Of a stretch of DNA of 64,000 bases, positions 1 through 13,179 are shown piece by piece. Each line of letters opens with the position of its first letter. Positions within the stretch are counted from its first letter, which is position 1. Under the pieces are notes generated by a model. The model made no database searches, was not told the DNA's origin, and saw only the letters and a list, made by a program, of their open reading frames with translations. The DNA comes from Ditylenchus dipsaci. Lineage: Eukaryota; Nematoda; Chromadorea; Rhabditida; Anguinidae. A program made the translations under genes and the position numbers. The stretch covers positions 62,001 through 126,000 of the forward strand of contig SADC01000184.1 in NCBI GenBank assembly GCA_004194705.1, in the 5' to 3' direction.

Positions 1-118
1 TAATGAAGAGTTTGCGCACATTTTCCGGGGTCTGGGACATATATTTGGGTACTTTTTACTGAAGTAAAAAAAGTGAAAATCGTTGGGGGGGGGGGTATTC
101 GCTACTAGCGTCATAATT
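1..118. repeat. Half of a fold-back element, inverted copy at 10.5 kb
   Basis: The first ~118 bases are the inverse of 10,490-10,605, including a G-run followed by tattcgctactagcg. The two copies lie 10 kb apart in opposite orientation. Bases 1-3,267 probably lie in an intron or upstream region of the LIM-homeobox gene; no exon encoding the first half of LIM domain 1 was found there, and what is visible is repeat DNA. Confidence 0.7.
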
Positions 119-1324
119 TTATATTTAAAATTATTTTGCAACCCATTTATGGGTTTTTCATCAGGTTGGCAAACCCATTTCTCAACCCAAAAAGCGGACA
201 GAACTTTTGAGACACCCTAATACTCTAAAAACAAAATTAAGAACTTTTATCGAAGTGATTTTTTTTGTAATTTAGGACCTATACCGTTTTAGACCTATGC
301 CGTCTATCACAGGTTGTTCAGTATATCGAGAATCGTAGAAAATGCTGTCGACTCTCGTAGACTCTCTGTAGTGTACCCACCTCAAGTTCGACCCCGATTT
401 TCGACATCTTTTGCCAAATGGGATTCCTGACAGTACCCTGAGTGAAACCCCGCTCTAAAAGTATGACCTCCCTGAGCCTACAGATGGTTAGAGAACTTCT
501 ACTCTTTGGGTAATGCACCTGGGGTTTTACGGGGACTCGTTAATCTAGTTCCAAAAATCACAAGGATTTTATTTTTACCCGTTGTTTTTAAATCTGTTTC
601 AAATCATGTAAGTTTTGCCATTTGCCACCACTTCAACTAAAAATGACGAATCTTTGAAAATTCTATTCTTCTATCGCACACCGAAATTAGATGCCAAATG
701 TGCAAATCTACGTCTTGTTTTAACATTTTCCTTAGAAATTACTTCGAATTATCTGTATATTTTTATTATGCGTTTTAAAATAGTGGTGACACAGAGGCGC
801 AAAGAACGAAAAAAATCAATATTTTCTATATCACACACACACACATATCCCTCTATTGCGCAATTTTTTGAAGTTGGAACATTGTTGAATTTCAAATTGG
901 CTAAGTTGGCCGATTTGCTTTTTGAGTATTTTTTTTAACACTCGCCTGGTCAAGCGTAAATATTGCTACAATTTTAGATTTTAAAACTGCAGAGAAAAAT
1001 ACATTGAAGAAAATTAAAAAAGGCTTTCGGATTGTTATGCTAAACATTGAAAAAAAATTGAATGTAAAAGTTTTATCAGCAGTGGAGGCCTGTATTCCTG
1101 ACCCTAGATTCATGTTCAGCATGCTTGATTTGCTTGCAAAACTGCTCTTCAAATTCGAAACTGGCGAACAAATTATAAATTCCGTTTGCACTTGGGTCAT
1201 TTTTTCACATATTTTTCATTGTTTATGTTATTGTCTTGAAGGAAAAATCGTTATTTTTAACTTTTTTACCAAAATTTGAATTTTAGCCTGAGATATAAAG
1301 ATTAATGACTGTTTAAGAGTAGTA

Positions 1325-1535
1325 TCCCCTTCATATGCACTTGAGGGGGGTGAACTCAGAGGGGAGTGGGAGGGGGGACAGTGCACTTGGTATGCTGTCG
1401 AACTGGTCAAACAAGCCAAAAATAGCGTGCCACAAGGTGAGATCGAACCTTTTTGGACCAAAAACACACACGCTTACGCACTGCGCCACCAAGGCCACTT
1501 TTTCAAACCGAAGTAGCTTTCGCCACCTCAGCTCC
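1325..1535 (-). repeat. tRNA-derived SINE-like copy
   Basis: On the minus strand the sequence has a pol III A-box-like tggcgcagtgcgtaagcg and a B-box-like ggttcgatctc about 45 bases later, followed by a tail cgctatttttggcttgtttg. The same order and tail recur near 18,140, 46,230 and 48,050. It is not a functional tRNA: the acceptor and anticodon stems do not form. Read as a short interspersed element with a tRNA-like head. Confidence 0.6.
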
Positions 1536-2505
1536 CTCCTTAATGTAGTTGCTAGTGTGCACACACTTGACCAGCGTTATGTTTTTCGTTAAACATGTCT
1601 GCATGCAAAAGGAGTAAAATTTCTTAAAAAAGTGAAAAACTTAATCAAATTCAATTTTTTTCAATCACAGCATATGCATGCGATAATTTCTATTAGGCAC
1701 TTGATTACGATGTGTTTTATTTCGAATCATGTCATGCGAATGATTTTGATCAATCGATACATCCCTGATCTATACATGTTTTCAAACACTTGTCTATGCT
1801 TATAACTCCTCTTTTGCTATCAAAAACATCATTTGGTTCAAATGATGAATAAATTTATGGTGTCCCAAATTCGTTCACGATTGAAAAGGCCTACTACTTT
1901 TAGTTTCCCAATATTATTAATTTTGATGGCAGTTGCTTTGACAATAAATGATGGACAGTCCTTTCCCCAATTCATTACTTTTAGATTTCAAACTCATTCG
2001 AAAAATCACATTTTAATTAGAGATGTAGATTTGTCTGAACCTAATACCCCGATACAATATTTTTTGGCCGTTTTTGAACCCAAGCCCAATACCCAATATT
2101 TCCAAATGGATCCATTCAGTATCCCAATACAATATTTACGACCCGAATCGGACCCAACATACAGAATGTTTCTTTATTAAAGTTGTTCTAGTCTGAAAAA
2201 TTTTAGAAAGCTCGGAGTGTGCCATTCAAGACGTACATTTTGGGTTTTCAAAATTGCTTAATTTTCGGCTGTGAAAAAATCTATTTAAAATTTATGTCAT
2301 TTTTTTGACAAGTTGACCTTCAATTTGATTTTTATTTTTTGTCGAGCGCTGGAATAACGTTTCAGCATTACGTTGTAGCTCAAATCCAGCATTTTGCGGT
2401 ATTTTCATCTTTTTGTGATTCTCATTCCTTTTTAAGCATATTTTATTATAATAAAAAGTCAAATATCGTAACTTTGCTCATGATCGGCTTAGAATACCCA
2501 CTGCC

Positions 2506-2628
2506 ATAGGCGTACCCAGGGAGGGAGTGGTGATAGCCGGGCTATAGACCCCCCCCCCCGTCAGGATTTTTAGCCCATTTAGCGCCCCCCCCTCCTCCCC
2601 TCAAAAAATCCTGGGTACGCCTATGCCC
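2506..2628. repeat. Small inverted-repeat element (cataggcgtacccagg ends)
   Basis: Begins with cataggcgtacccaggga and ends with ctgggtacgcctatg, with C-rich runs between. A related sequence with gcgtagcc ends lies at 49,825-50,015. Size and ends fit a MITE; the superfamily is unknown. Confidence 0.6.
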
Positions 2629-2829
2629 ACTGTTATCGAAAAGCTCTATTTCAATCTCCTCCACTGACCGTATAAGCTGTGATTCCCGTCTTTCCGAACG
2701 GCGGCTTTAGGCTAGGTAGCTTTTTCAAAAAATAAGCCTTGATCATACTGCCTACCCCTTATATTCGGAAAACAGGGGTCTTTGGTTTCGCCTTCCACAC
2801 GCAAATAAATTTGGTAACTTCGTTACCCT

Positions 2830-3200
2830 TACACCTTGTATTAACAAGAGAACCGTTCGAACTGTCCCTTTCAAAACCTTCCATATTTGAAGTCGCTCTT
2901 TATATTTTTTTTTGCGTTTTTCGATGCGCTGAAGACATAAACAGGCGTATAGCCACGCCTGGCTCTAACCACAAGAATTTCATTTTTTCGACGCCTTGCT
3001 CTCCCAAGCTGATTTCATTAAATACTGAATAGTCAAAAAAATCAGCTAGGGGGACCAAGGCATCCGAAATCACAATCATTATGGTGAAGCCCAGCCGTGG
3101 CTATACGCCTGTTTTTCGTTTTCAGTGCTGTTTCTTCAAATATGGAGACTTCAAACATGGAGGGTTTGCAGGGGACAATTCGAACAATTCCCTTGAAAGT
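2830..3200. repeat. Fold-back element
   Basis: The arms share aggcgtatagccacg with its inverse near 3,100, and an arm around ccgttcgaactgtccc matches the inverse around ggggacaattcgaac. Open reading frames through it are by-products of the repeat. Confidence 0.55.
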
Positions 3201-3267
3201 GAATAACTGGATAATGTATGGTAATGTATTATTTTATTAATGTACTAATGTCATATTTTTGTTGTAG

Positions 3268-6200
3268 ATTTCCAATCACTTTTTTCACGAAGACTGTGCC
3301 GTTTGTTCTATTTGTGGAATCGGCCTCAAGAACAATAATAGCAACACTGGTACTGGCAAATGCTATGAGAGAAAGGGAAAATTGTTCTGTAAAATGCACT
3401 ATTACAAGTAAGTTTAATTTTTTTTAGAGACTATTTTCAAATTTAAAAAATGTGTTTGATAAATAAAATTATTAAAATTTAAATATCATATATAAATCAC
3501 CCTATTTTCGGGATATGACCCGGTGTAGAAAATTTTTAGGTCGGTGCCCGGTGCGGAGCCAAAAATTTAAGAAGTCGGTGCCGAAATTTTCTAGGTTTAA
3601 GCTATTTTTTTGATCCTTTGTCGAGTTTTGACCGTTTTTAAACGAAATTGTACTGTTAAATAAATTGTAATAAAAACTCAAGCAATTGTTCAAAAAAAAA
3701 CTAGTATATTAAGTAAACTTCTACTTTGGGTGTTCTATCATTGCTCTTTGATCTTAAATGATTAGGCTTGAAAGCCCATTAAACTTAATTAGTACAGCCC
3801 TTCGTGAAATTCTAATTCGCGCGAGACCACCCTGTCATAAATCAATTTTTATGCGCATTTAAAAATTTGAATTTTATTTATCATTCGATTTCAAACACAA
3901 TCTCATATAGAACAATTAAAAACAAGTAGATCCATATAACCGCCTTATGAAAAAAGAAATTGGTGCGACAATGGCACCGGGCATCGCACCGGTGCCCTGC
4001 CCGGTGCCAATGTTGTCTTAAGCTAGTTTTCATGCCTAAACGATAAAAGAAAATTTTTATATAACTAAAAATCTAATAATTTTTTACCCTTAAATGCGCA
4101 CTGTCTATGGATACCGTATAGGAGACGACTTTTAAAATGCCATTTTTACTTGACAGATAAATTATTTCTCAGAATTTTTGTTACCAAGTTGTAGAAAAGG
4201 GATGAAATTTGTAAGTTAAACAGAAATACGGAACATTGTTTAAAATTCACGAAAAATTAATTTGTCTAAAAAGGTCAACAAATTCAGGTTTTTGAAAAAA
4301 TATTTTTTTTCCTCAATGTTCTGAAGGCAAAATCAAGGGTTTTTTCCAAAAACAGAATCACTGAGTTCTGTTTATGGAAAGAAACCGCAAATCGATATCT
4401 TGTTTGAATGTTTGTCCATTTATGGGACAGTGCGCCAGGATGTGTTGCACTTATTTGTATGGGAAAAAATGCAGAATTTCGAAAAACGACTGGTAAAATC
4501 AGAACCTTTGCGAATTCTTAGGGCGGATCGGTGAAAAACAACCGGCAAAAATCTTTAAAATTTGAAAAAAAAGTATGCTTTTATTGTGTTGTTCTATGCA
4601 CACTGTCCCAAATATTTAGGGTCACATTTGGGATATTCGTATACCGTATTTTCTCTAATTATAGACCAGTCTTTAATTAGAGAGCCCCCTCGACTTTGAG
4701 GGTCGGTATCTCGACGCAAAGTAAACATTTTGCAAATATCTTTTTCGCGTTTGCGTAGTACCCACGAGCTCTGCCAATCCCGGTTTTTTGAATTATCCGA
4801 AAATCTCGAGATCGGCTTCGAATTTTTCCGATTTTCGGGGGCCATTGTCTATAATTAGAGTAAATACGGTATTCGATTTGTAATCAAATAGGTATTTGTT
4901 TTTGCGAAAACTAGCTGCATCACAGTGTGCGCATTTAAGGGTTAAACAAAAAAACAAACAACCCCATCACCGACTCCATCTCCCCTCAACCTAAAACTTA
5001 ATGATAGTTTAAGTTTTATCGCGTTTTAAATTTTCGAATGGCTGTGTTCATAGTCAAGTTGACCATCCCTCAACTTTTTAGGGGCCAACTTTTGTTAAAA
5101 TGACTAAAATATCGATTTTTTGATGGGAAAGTGCCAAATCTGATATTTTTGACCCCCTATCAACTTTTTGATCTCTACAAGATGGCTATTACAGAAATTA
5201 GAAACCTTGTCTCTACGAAATTTTGGAATAAGTTGACCCCAAGTTGACCCCAGTTGACCCCTCAACTTTTTTTTATCCTCAGATTTTTCTGCGTCGAATT
5301 TTAATAAATCACTCGGAAAAACTGCCTATATTTTCGTGTAGAGCTCAAAAAGTTGCCCTAGGGTCATGAATATCAAAATAAATAAATATTCAGAAAAATA
5401 TCGACATTTTTTGAATTTAAGAAAAAGTTGATCCTAAAAGTTGACCCCGACTATGAACACCCCCAATAGGGCCGCAGAGGGGTTTGAAACTTTGGACTGA
5501 CTTACTTAGACATGATTGCTAGCAAGACTCTTGTTCATACATGCATATAGAGACTCTTTCCGCCTTCTCCAGTGACCAAAACGAGTTAGAATACTTCACT
5601 TTGGTGGCCAAGCCATAAAATCTAACACGGGAAAGGCACGACCACCCCGTGCGCTATCAAAAAACCTTATATACCAAAAGATAGCCCTAACTGAGCTTGT
5701 TATCATCTTGCAATCAAAATTTCCTATGGAGCAGTCTAGGCCGAGATATTCCACTTTTAAAGTTGTAAAATTGATCAGCTGGAATATACCAACAATAAAT
5801 GGCAGTAATAAACATGTCAGTATGGCGCAGTGGGATCGTTGCGAACGTTCTTTTTTCATGTCGCAGGTTCGACTCCCACTCGAATCATTCCTTTTTTCAT
5901 ATTTTTTTCGCTGATTCAAATAATTTTGGACAACTATCAACAAAACTCAATCTCACAATCAATTTAATTTTTTGACGCATTGTTAATTGTAATTTTCGTT
6001 ATCGCATAACTTTTTTGTAATTTTAATTGTTTCGTTGCTGATATTCTCATGGCCTTCTCGGTTGCAAATTTTATGTCCATTATGTTCGAGAAGTATCCAG
6101 TGCTTGGTGATGCAAACCACGCTGGTCGACAAGAAAAGAAAATAGCGTCTATTGTTTGTGGAATGATCGAGAGCTGCCTGAATAATGAAGAAGTGGACGC

Positions 6201-9200
6201 AGAAAATATGAAAAAAGGAATGATTCGAGTGGGAGTCGAACCTGCGACATGAAAAAAGAACGTTCGCAACGATCCCACTGCGCCATACTGACATGTTTAT
6301 TACTGCCATTTATTGTTGGTATATTCCAGCTGATCAATTTTACAACTTTAAAAGTGGAATATCTCGGCCTAGACTGCTCCATAGGAAATTTTGATTGCAA
6401 GATGATAACAAGCTCAGTTAGGGCTATCTTTTGGTATATAAGGTTTTTTAATAGCGCACGGGTGGTCGTGCCTTTCCCGTGTAAGTTTGGTCAAAAAAAA
6501 TTCGAAAAATGCTTTCCCAATCCAAAAACGACTTTTAACGACCTGGAAAGCTTTTTGAGCCTGACCCATATACTTAAGTCCTGCCAAAATCATTTTAGGC
6601 GATTTTTTCAAGTCAATTAAGCAAAAGGGGGAGTGACCAATTTGCTATAAAATGATATAAAATTCGTGATATATTCCGTTACATTGTTGTGCAATAAAAG
6701 CAGAAAAAAGAAAATAGGGGAACAAGGCGTAAAAAAGCAACGACTTCTTTACTAGAGCCGGCAACGTCTATACCTTCAATATTCAATTATAAATTAGGAA
6801 ATGCTTGAGCATTCGATCAACAAAATGCTCGAGCATTTAATCAACTCTGCTTCCTTCTATTTAGGAGGGAAGGGAGCTTTTCTGGGTAAATTTTTTCCGC
6901 TAGATGTTTCTCATGATGCTTATATTTTTTTAGTAAGCCACTTGTATTATTTTTAAAAATGATTTAAATCGAGTCACAAGCAAAACAGGCCTCTTTCATT
7001 TGTGGTGTTTTTCGCTGTTTAAGTTAGTTAATAACTTAAAAAAGTACATTTCGGCAAAAAAAAGCCAATTTGGTCACTTTTTTTTTGTCAAAAATGCTAC
7101 TTTATTCAGTGCTTATTTATTTAGAAGGGCATGCCCACGCTAATAATAAGTGGTGCCGAAAATTCAAATGTTTTTCCTAATCATTGAACATCAACTTTGT
7201 TTCTAACAAAAATATTTTTGAAATTAAATTCTAAACCTTGTTTTATTAGAAACCAAGTTGAAAATCCGTACAGAAATTCGATAATTAGGAAAAAATTTTG
7301 AATTCCCGGGCACCACCTTTTATTAGCGTGGGCATGCTTTTTCAAAATTATAGTAATTTGCTCTCAGTTTGCATTTATGGGGGGGGGGGGGGTGTTGATC
7401 AAAACGAGTAGCGTAGAAGGGACTTTATATTATGAATCGCCTAGGTCACAGGTTCAAATACCATTGAGTGCACACTATTTTTTAATTTTACCGTTCGCTA
7501 ATAGAATTTTCAGATAGCTAAGAGCCTGAGAATCATTTAGGCACCACACTTTAAAAAAAAGTATGAAAAATGGGTGTGCATCCAGTGGTATTCGAACTCG
7601 TGACTTAGGCGATGAAAAGTATATAAAGCCCCTATATTAAATTCAAAAATGCCTTGGTCCTCCTGTTGTTTTTTTCAATACTTTGCTGGCCTTCTCATTT
7701 CACCTTTTTGGGTATGGGTCCAAGATGTCAATAGATTTGAGGCTATCCAGATAGACCAAACTTCTCTGGGCGATTGAAAAACAAGCTTGCAAGGTTCTCT
7801 TGCAAGCAAAAACCAAAAAGCGAAATGACTTTGAGGATCAACCCGAAAATAGCCGAAAATCTTTTTATTTGCTATTCAGTTGTGAATTTTTGTTTAAAAT
7901 TCAAAGCTTTAAAGTGGCGCTTTAATGACACACTATTTTTCCCTTAATTGCTTTTTAAAACAAAGCAATCATCGTCTTATCAATTGTCATATACCCAGCC
8001 CAAATAAAAAAAAGCAATTATAAAAAAATCGATAATGAAAGAAAATGTGAACATGATCTTAATACGGCTTCTCCCAAAATCATTCAATATTAAATCTATT
8101 TTCCAATAATTTTCTCTTAAAAAATCTAGAAAAAATTTCTATGATAAATTCCGACATTTGCAGTGACTTTAGTCCTTACCAGTGCTCCGGCTGCTTGCTA
8201 GGGATTACTCCTAGTGACTTGGTTTACAAACTTAAGGTTATTTTCACCATAGTTTTTTTATATTTTTTATTCATTTTTTCAATTTGCAGCAAGGTATAGT
8301 CTACCACGTGCAGTGTCACAGATGCTTCCAGTGTGGTCGTCAACTGGCTGCCGGCGAACAAATTTTGGTGGATGAGAACCTTAAGACTGTTTCTTGCGTT
8401 TCCCACTCTTCTTCTATGCCTTTAAGCAATAATTGCACTCAAAGTGAGCATTTTTGAAAAAAATATTCAAAAAGTGAAACCTCTAATAATCCGGCACTTC
8501 CTAATAATCTACTATATCTCAGAGGGAAGAAACTCGCACCAACCCTACCGATTCCGCTTTTCTGATTTTGGTATAGCACCTAAAAATCTTGAGATCAACC
8601 TCAAATTTTGTATAAATTCGGCTTTGATGGAGAATAGTTTGCCAAATGTGTCTTGGTCCCCCTTGTTGATTTTTCATTGAAAACAGCTTGGTCCCCCTGT
8701 TGTTTTACAGTAATCACTATAAGCATAATGAAAAGGGAGACCAAGCTATTTTTCATAAAATGCGGAAGGACCAACGCATACCGCATAACCTCTTTTAAGC
8801 CCCCAGTGGGGTTATTTTTTAACCCTTGAAAAAATTCAAAATTGCAAATCGAAAATGGCCTTAACTCTGCAATCCTGTTAAAAAACAAGGGTATATTAGA
8901 GGGCGGAGAATTAATAGAGATTATACGGTATTGTGACAATCGGTTCTCCACTAGATCCATAAATTCTGTCATAGTTACAATTTACCAATTACTGATATAA
9001 ATGTACTTTCCAAGATTTTAATTTTAACTATTTTTTTTTTGAAATTCTAGGGCCCTGTAAAAAGTGTAAACAAATTAAAAACATTTTACTTTGACGGTAA
9101 TTAATGACCCTCAAAACATCTATATTTGTTATCTCTACTTAACCATGGGCATGAATTTTGAGTCCTCCCATCAATTTTTTCTTTCTGATTTAAAATTTGA

Positions 9201-12200
9201 AAACGAAATTGATTTTTAGTGATCTCAAACCATGGGAGTAGCACCACTTCTGACAGTCTTGCTGCCTCTTTGCCTCAACCATCCAAAGAGACAGTCGCTC
9301 AGGATATGCTATTTCCCAATCCCCTCTTCCATGGCTCTTTCCCATTTCCCACCTCTTCCACAGCCCAGCAACCCAGCTATTCACTGATGCACACCAACCA
9401 CGACTTATTTTCGGCTTCTTTGTTGACGGCAGTAGCTTCGGCGAGTGCTCCCACTGAATCACTGATCAGCGCGAATAGATCTAGTCAGCAATCAGGTGGA
9501 ACAGTAGATTTGCTGGCAGGTATTGCGAACAGCCAATCCTCTTCCCAAGCGCAAATGACTCAATTGGGCTTTTCAATCAATGACAATGATCTGGCAAACC
9601 GATTATTACATGACCAAACCAACTCATCGTCACTCAATTTGAGCCTGGAGACACAAAATGATCAACAGACTCAAAATTTCTTGGCCGCAGCAGCTGCAGC
9701 CGGCTTTGGTGAGCAGAATTTCAGTCATTTCTGTTAAAGGTTCACTTGTAGTTAAAAAAAATTCAAGTTTTTGTATAAAAGCTAAGTGGCCTGTTTCTGG
9801 ACATTTCCGAGTTCAAAAATTAGTATTTTTGCATATGATGTGGTTTTGATCTTATCTGAATTTTTTCCTATGGCGTCATATGAATACAGAAAATAGAATA
9901 CTTGTTTATTTGATGTCATAGTGATGTCACATTAGATTAATATTACATAGTATTTTTGATATCAGAAATACACTGGACATGCAGCAAATAAAAAAATGTA
10001 AAAGTATCAGGTCAAAGGGCATGCCAGTCACCGATGGGAATCCTTTGAAAGGCGGGTAGCAGCGGGATTCAAGCAAAAAAAAAGACGCAGTCCGAACGAC
10101 AGCAGCCCAAGACAACACCCCAAGTTTGAGGAGGAGCTCCAAAAAGTATCAGCTCTCTAAGCGTAAAAATGATAAGAGAACGGGTATTCTTTGGGGTCTA
10201 CGCCTAGAGAACTCATACTCTTTGGGGAGGGGGCGCATTTGCGGCTTTACGGTCCACACTGCCTTACCACTAAGCCACTGTAAACACATGTGCAAACCAA
10301 AAAAATAAATGAATTTGACATAAAATAAATTCGACAAAAATAAATGTTTTTGATTACTTATTGATTTATCAACAAATTTGTATTTCAAAACACTTTTTTT
10401 AACTTACATTTATTCTAATAGTTATTCTAATAAAAGGCCATGTCCTTCTATTTTTCAACCTTCGAAAATTTTTTGGCTTTGTGTTAAAAATGGACCCTAC
10501 TAGCGAATACCCCCCCCCCAACGATTTTCACTTTTTTTACTTTAGTAAAAAGTACCCAAATATATGTCCCAGACCCCGGAAAATGTGCGCAAACTCTTCA
10601 TTAGTCACAACTTCCGTACGCTGGCCTACCCCCAAGCCTAAGGGCTAAGCCTAAACTTGTTGTTTGCAAGGGTAGTTACAGCAATTTTTAAAGGTCGGAT
10701 GCTTGGGGGGGGGTATTCGCTAGTAGCGCCTAAAAATGCAATAAATGTGGTTTACCCCCCTAGTTTTGGCCCTAAGGGGTGGCCTTCTATTAGAGATTGG
10801 CCTTTTATTAGAATGAAAACAGTACCTGGTACTCCCCTTTTGAAAGATTTTTTATCAGCGACCGGCATTTCTCTTTATAATGAACAAAACTGCAGAATTA
10901 CATGATTATGAAGCTCGAATTTCGTCATAGAGTATAGTTCATAGCTAAAATATATTTTTTCGATAGTCGTCTCTCGATAAACTAGAACTTTTGGTGATCA
11001 GCCGGGGGTGTCGGTTTATGGTGGAGGGTGAGGGGCTTATTTTGTTCTAATCCTTTGCTGGCCAATCAGGCTTTTCTACAGTACCGGTTTTCTGTGGTGG
11101 TGTTTTATGAAAAAAATTCCGATATATAGAGAGTTGACTGTATTATTTTTAGGAGACCTATCCAGCTCCTTCACTAGTAATGCGTCTACGGCTTCCATTC
11201 TCGACTGCAGTCCAACAAACAATTTTTCGACCACCAATCTACTAAACCAAACCACCATGGACTTTAATTTGGCTTCTGCTTTTGCAAACACACCTTCCCA
11301 ACTTCAGTTACAGCAGCAGTCAGCCGACAATTTCAATGTTTTGTCTCCTTTGGACTCTTGTTTAACTTTTGACAGCAATGGCGACGACAAACCGGCAGCT
11401 CTACCATCCGCTGCCAAAGTCAAAAGAAAGGAGAAAAAACTTCTGCAGATGCAAGTCCAGCGTCCGATGGCTTAGCTGGTGGATCAGGCGCACCAAGTGT
11501 GCCTCAGTATCCCTTTGAAATGTACGCTTTTGGAGAAATGGTGACTGACGCCGATTCTAAGTATGCCAAAAGAAGAGGTCCGCGAACCACTATCAAGCAA
11601 GACCAGGTTCGCATATTTTTTTCAAATAAACTTTTGAAAATCAATAAATTTTTTGTTCAGCTTGATGTTTTGAATCAGATCTTTGGGGCGACACCTAAAC
11701 CATCTAAGCATGCAAGAGCCAAATTGGCTCTAGACACTGGACTCAGCATGAGAGTTATCCAGGTGTGGTTCCAAAACAGGTAATAATAATCTATTTGTTG
11801 CACTTTTTTACTAAAGTATTTTTGATTAGAAGGAGCAAGGAACGCCGACTGAAACACTTATGCAACTTCCTAAGACATTATGAGCAAAACGGAATAGCTG
11901 CGCCTCAAGCTGATAATCAGCTGAAAGAAGTCAACATGTCAACAGTTAATGAAGGTAAATTTTAAGTTTACTGTTGCTCTCCCCGTCTCCGCATTCCTTC
12001 CCGAATAAAACTTTCTACCCGCCTCTTCCAGATTTAGCCAACTTAGTTAACTATTCGAAATTCTTTTCTCCATGTCCCGGCACCCTACCCGCATCAAAAG
12101 TCACGGGAGGGGCTAGACCTAAATGTAAACTTTGAGCTATTTAATATTTTCCTCCCATTAATATATTTTTCACTACTTTTCGGCCTCATCTAAAAATTGA

Positions 12201-12366
12201 ATTTACAGATGAAAGTGCCTCAGCCAGCTCTACACCTAATTATTCGCCTTTAAACTCCTCTCAAAACTCTTTTACCTTCAACATGGATGTGGATGGAGCA
12301 GAAGTTAGCAATAAAGAACACCAACTTCTTAAAGACGACCCTTGCTCCTCATTTTCAAATGTATAA
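3268..12366 (+). CDS. lin-11: LIM-homeodomain transcription factor, LIN-11/Lhx1-5 class (5' end missing)
   Basis: Nuclear DNA-binding regulator of cell fate in the known family. Exons with compatible phases: 3268-3407, 8164-8236, 8290-8443, 9220-9708, 11153-11606, 11661-11779, 11830-11954, 12209-12366. The first carries the second half of LIM1 ([13 protein letters not shown]...FCKMHYY). The next two give LIM2 (CSGCLLG...[14 protein letters not shown]). Two Ser/Gln-rich exons follow, then the homeodomain, with RRGPRTTIK and WFQNRRSKERR split by 50-54 nt introns. The homeodomain resembles Lhx1/5/LIN-11 ([22 protein letters not shown]) rather than Lhx3/4. The acidic/Ser-rich tail ends at a stop at 12366. 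One frame break lies in an A-run at 11434-11439: a seventh A would join the exon to the homeodomain frame. The exon with the first LIM1 zinc ligands was not found. The 4.7 kb intron after LIM1 is filled with transposons. Confidence 0.93.
4087..4941. mobile_element. piggyBac-like non-autonomous element (MITE)
   Basis: Ends are cccttaaatgcgcac and its inverse. The right end is followed by TTAA (4942-4945) and the left end preceded by TTTA. CCC ends and TTAA target duplications are typical of the piggyBac superfamily. No transposase is visible. A second, pogo-type MITE (4641-4872) lies inside it, so this insertion is older. Confidence 0.6.
4641..4872. mobile_element. pogo-type MITE nested in the piggyBac-like element
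   Basis: Terminal inverted repeats accgtattttctctaatta and its inverse, flanked by TA. The end ccgtatttnttctaat is shared with the autonomous pogo element at 14,804-17,043 and with MITEs near 27,062, 39,609, 43,299, 51,949 and 56,688. An internal segment containing cccacgagctct is also shared with the copies near 43,420 and 52,050. Confidence 0.8.
5625..6483. repeat. Long fold-back element with a tRNA-like block in each arm
   Basis: Arms of roughly 290 bp (about 5625-5915 and 6196-6483) are near-perfect inverse copies around a ~280 bp centre. Each arm holds tatggcgcagtgggatcg (A-box-like) and ggttcgactcccactcg (B-box-like), so both outward halves look tRNA-derived. Reading frames here are the arms read in opposite directions, not genes. 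It lies in the intron after LIM1 of the homeobox gene. Confidence 0.75.
7126..7335. repeat. Inverted-repeat MITE (gggcatgcccacgctaat ends)
   Basis: Starts gggcatgcccacgctaat and ends attagcgtgggcatgc; arms also share the ggtgcc block. A related half copy lies at about 14,675-14,745. Confidence 0.65.
7385..7645. repeat. Palindromic tRNA-related repeat
   Basis: The left arm has tcacaggttcaaataccat (B-box-like) and the right arm the inverse pattern tggtattcgaactcgtgac. Single copies of the same block occur near 39,570-39,605 and 52,490-52,530. Interpreted as two SINE-like units in inverted orientation. Confidence 0.5.
8450..8935. repeat. Degenerate pogo-type MITE remnant
   Basis: An internal block accctaccgattccgctttt resembles that of other pogo-type MITEs, and the right side ends in tagagattatacggtatt. 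The left end is unclear. It also holds two copies of the dispersed cttggtcccc motif (about 8655 and 8690). Confidence 0.35.
10490..10735. repeat. Fold-back element with C/G-run termini
   Basis: Contains ctactagcgaatacccccc near its left and ggggtattcgctagtagcg near its right end. Its left part is the inverse of bases 1-118. In the intron upstream of the homeodomain exons. Confidence 0.6.
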
Positions 12367-12435
12367 GTCAAAAATAACAGGTCATTTGAAAACTTCTGCT
12401 ACAAAATTTTAAATGGAAATATCCATATTCTTTTT

Positions 12436-12700
12436 TTGGCGCTACTTTAATATACCCCCTCCCTCTCACCTCCAAAAAAACCCTCCTGTAATAAACCCCC
12501 CCCCCCCTCCCCAATAATTTTAGGCTTAGGAATTAAGCTTAGCCCTTAGGCTTAGGCATTAGGCTCAGGGACAACACGTAATAATTTCACCACTTTTCCA
12601 AAAAAAAAGTATGGTTTTCGGGGTACCTGAAAAATTATAGGGGGGGTTATATCACAGTAGCTTTTGGGGGGGGGCATATATGACAGTAGCGTCCTTTTTT
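12436..12700. repeat. Inverted-repeat element with C-run/G-run arms
   Basis: Left end gcgctactttaatatacccc, right end gggcatatatgacagtagcg. Lies just downstream of the LIM-homeobox stop codon. No gene is seen between 12,700 and 13,100. Confidence 0.5.
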
Positions 12701-13179
12701 TTCATTAAGCAGTCATGTTTCCCATATTTCGAGCGGTTTGAAAAAGTTATTTAAATTTTTGTAAAGTCAGAATTTATCTCAGATGTAAGTCCGTCTCTAC
12801 TATATTTTATCTAAAATTTTGTTATCCTGAGTAGCCTCCGAATTTTGTAACAGAACTTTCCGAATGACCTAATATAGACCTAGTAATAATAGTCAAAAGC
12901 CTTTTTGTATGATATGTGTTATGAAATTTCAAAATACTCATATTTTAGTGAAACTAATTCCCAGAAATATTCTATGCATTCGGTGATTGCTAATTGTTTA
13001 TTTTCGCTGTCTTGTGAATAAATTTGATATGTCCTCACGTTTGGCCGCTTATCGAGTGTCCAGCTTATCGAAGCTGTCGAAGCTATCGAATGCAAAACCA
13101 ACCAAATTAAACTCGCAAGATCAGTGGCGAAAGTTCAAAACAGGTCGATTATGAGCAAGAACGAAAAATCAAAACAGCT

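Noticed and set aside
615..1592. Several overlapping reading frames in the first 1.6 kb
   Set aside because: No domain, splice context or codon bias; part of them is the tRNA-derived SINE read through.
1833..2180. 115-codon frame with a hydrophobic start resembling a signal peptide
   Set aside because: The downstream part is a cccaatacaatatt-type repeat and no splice partner or homology is visible.
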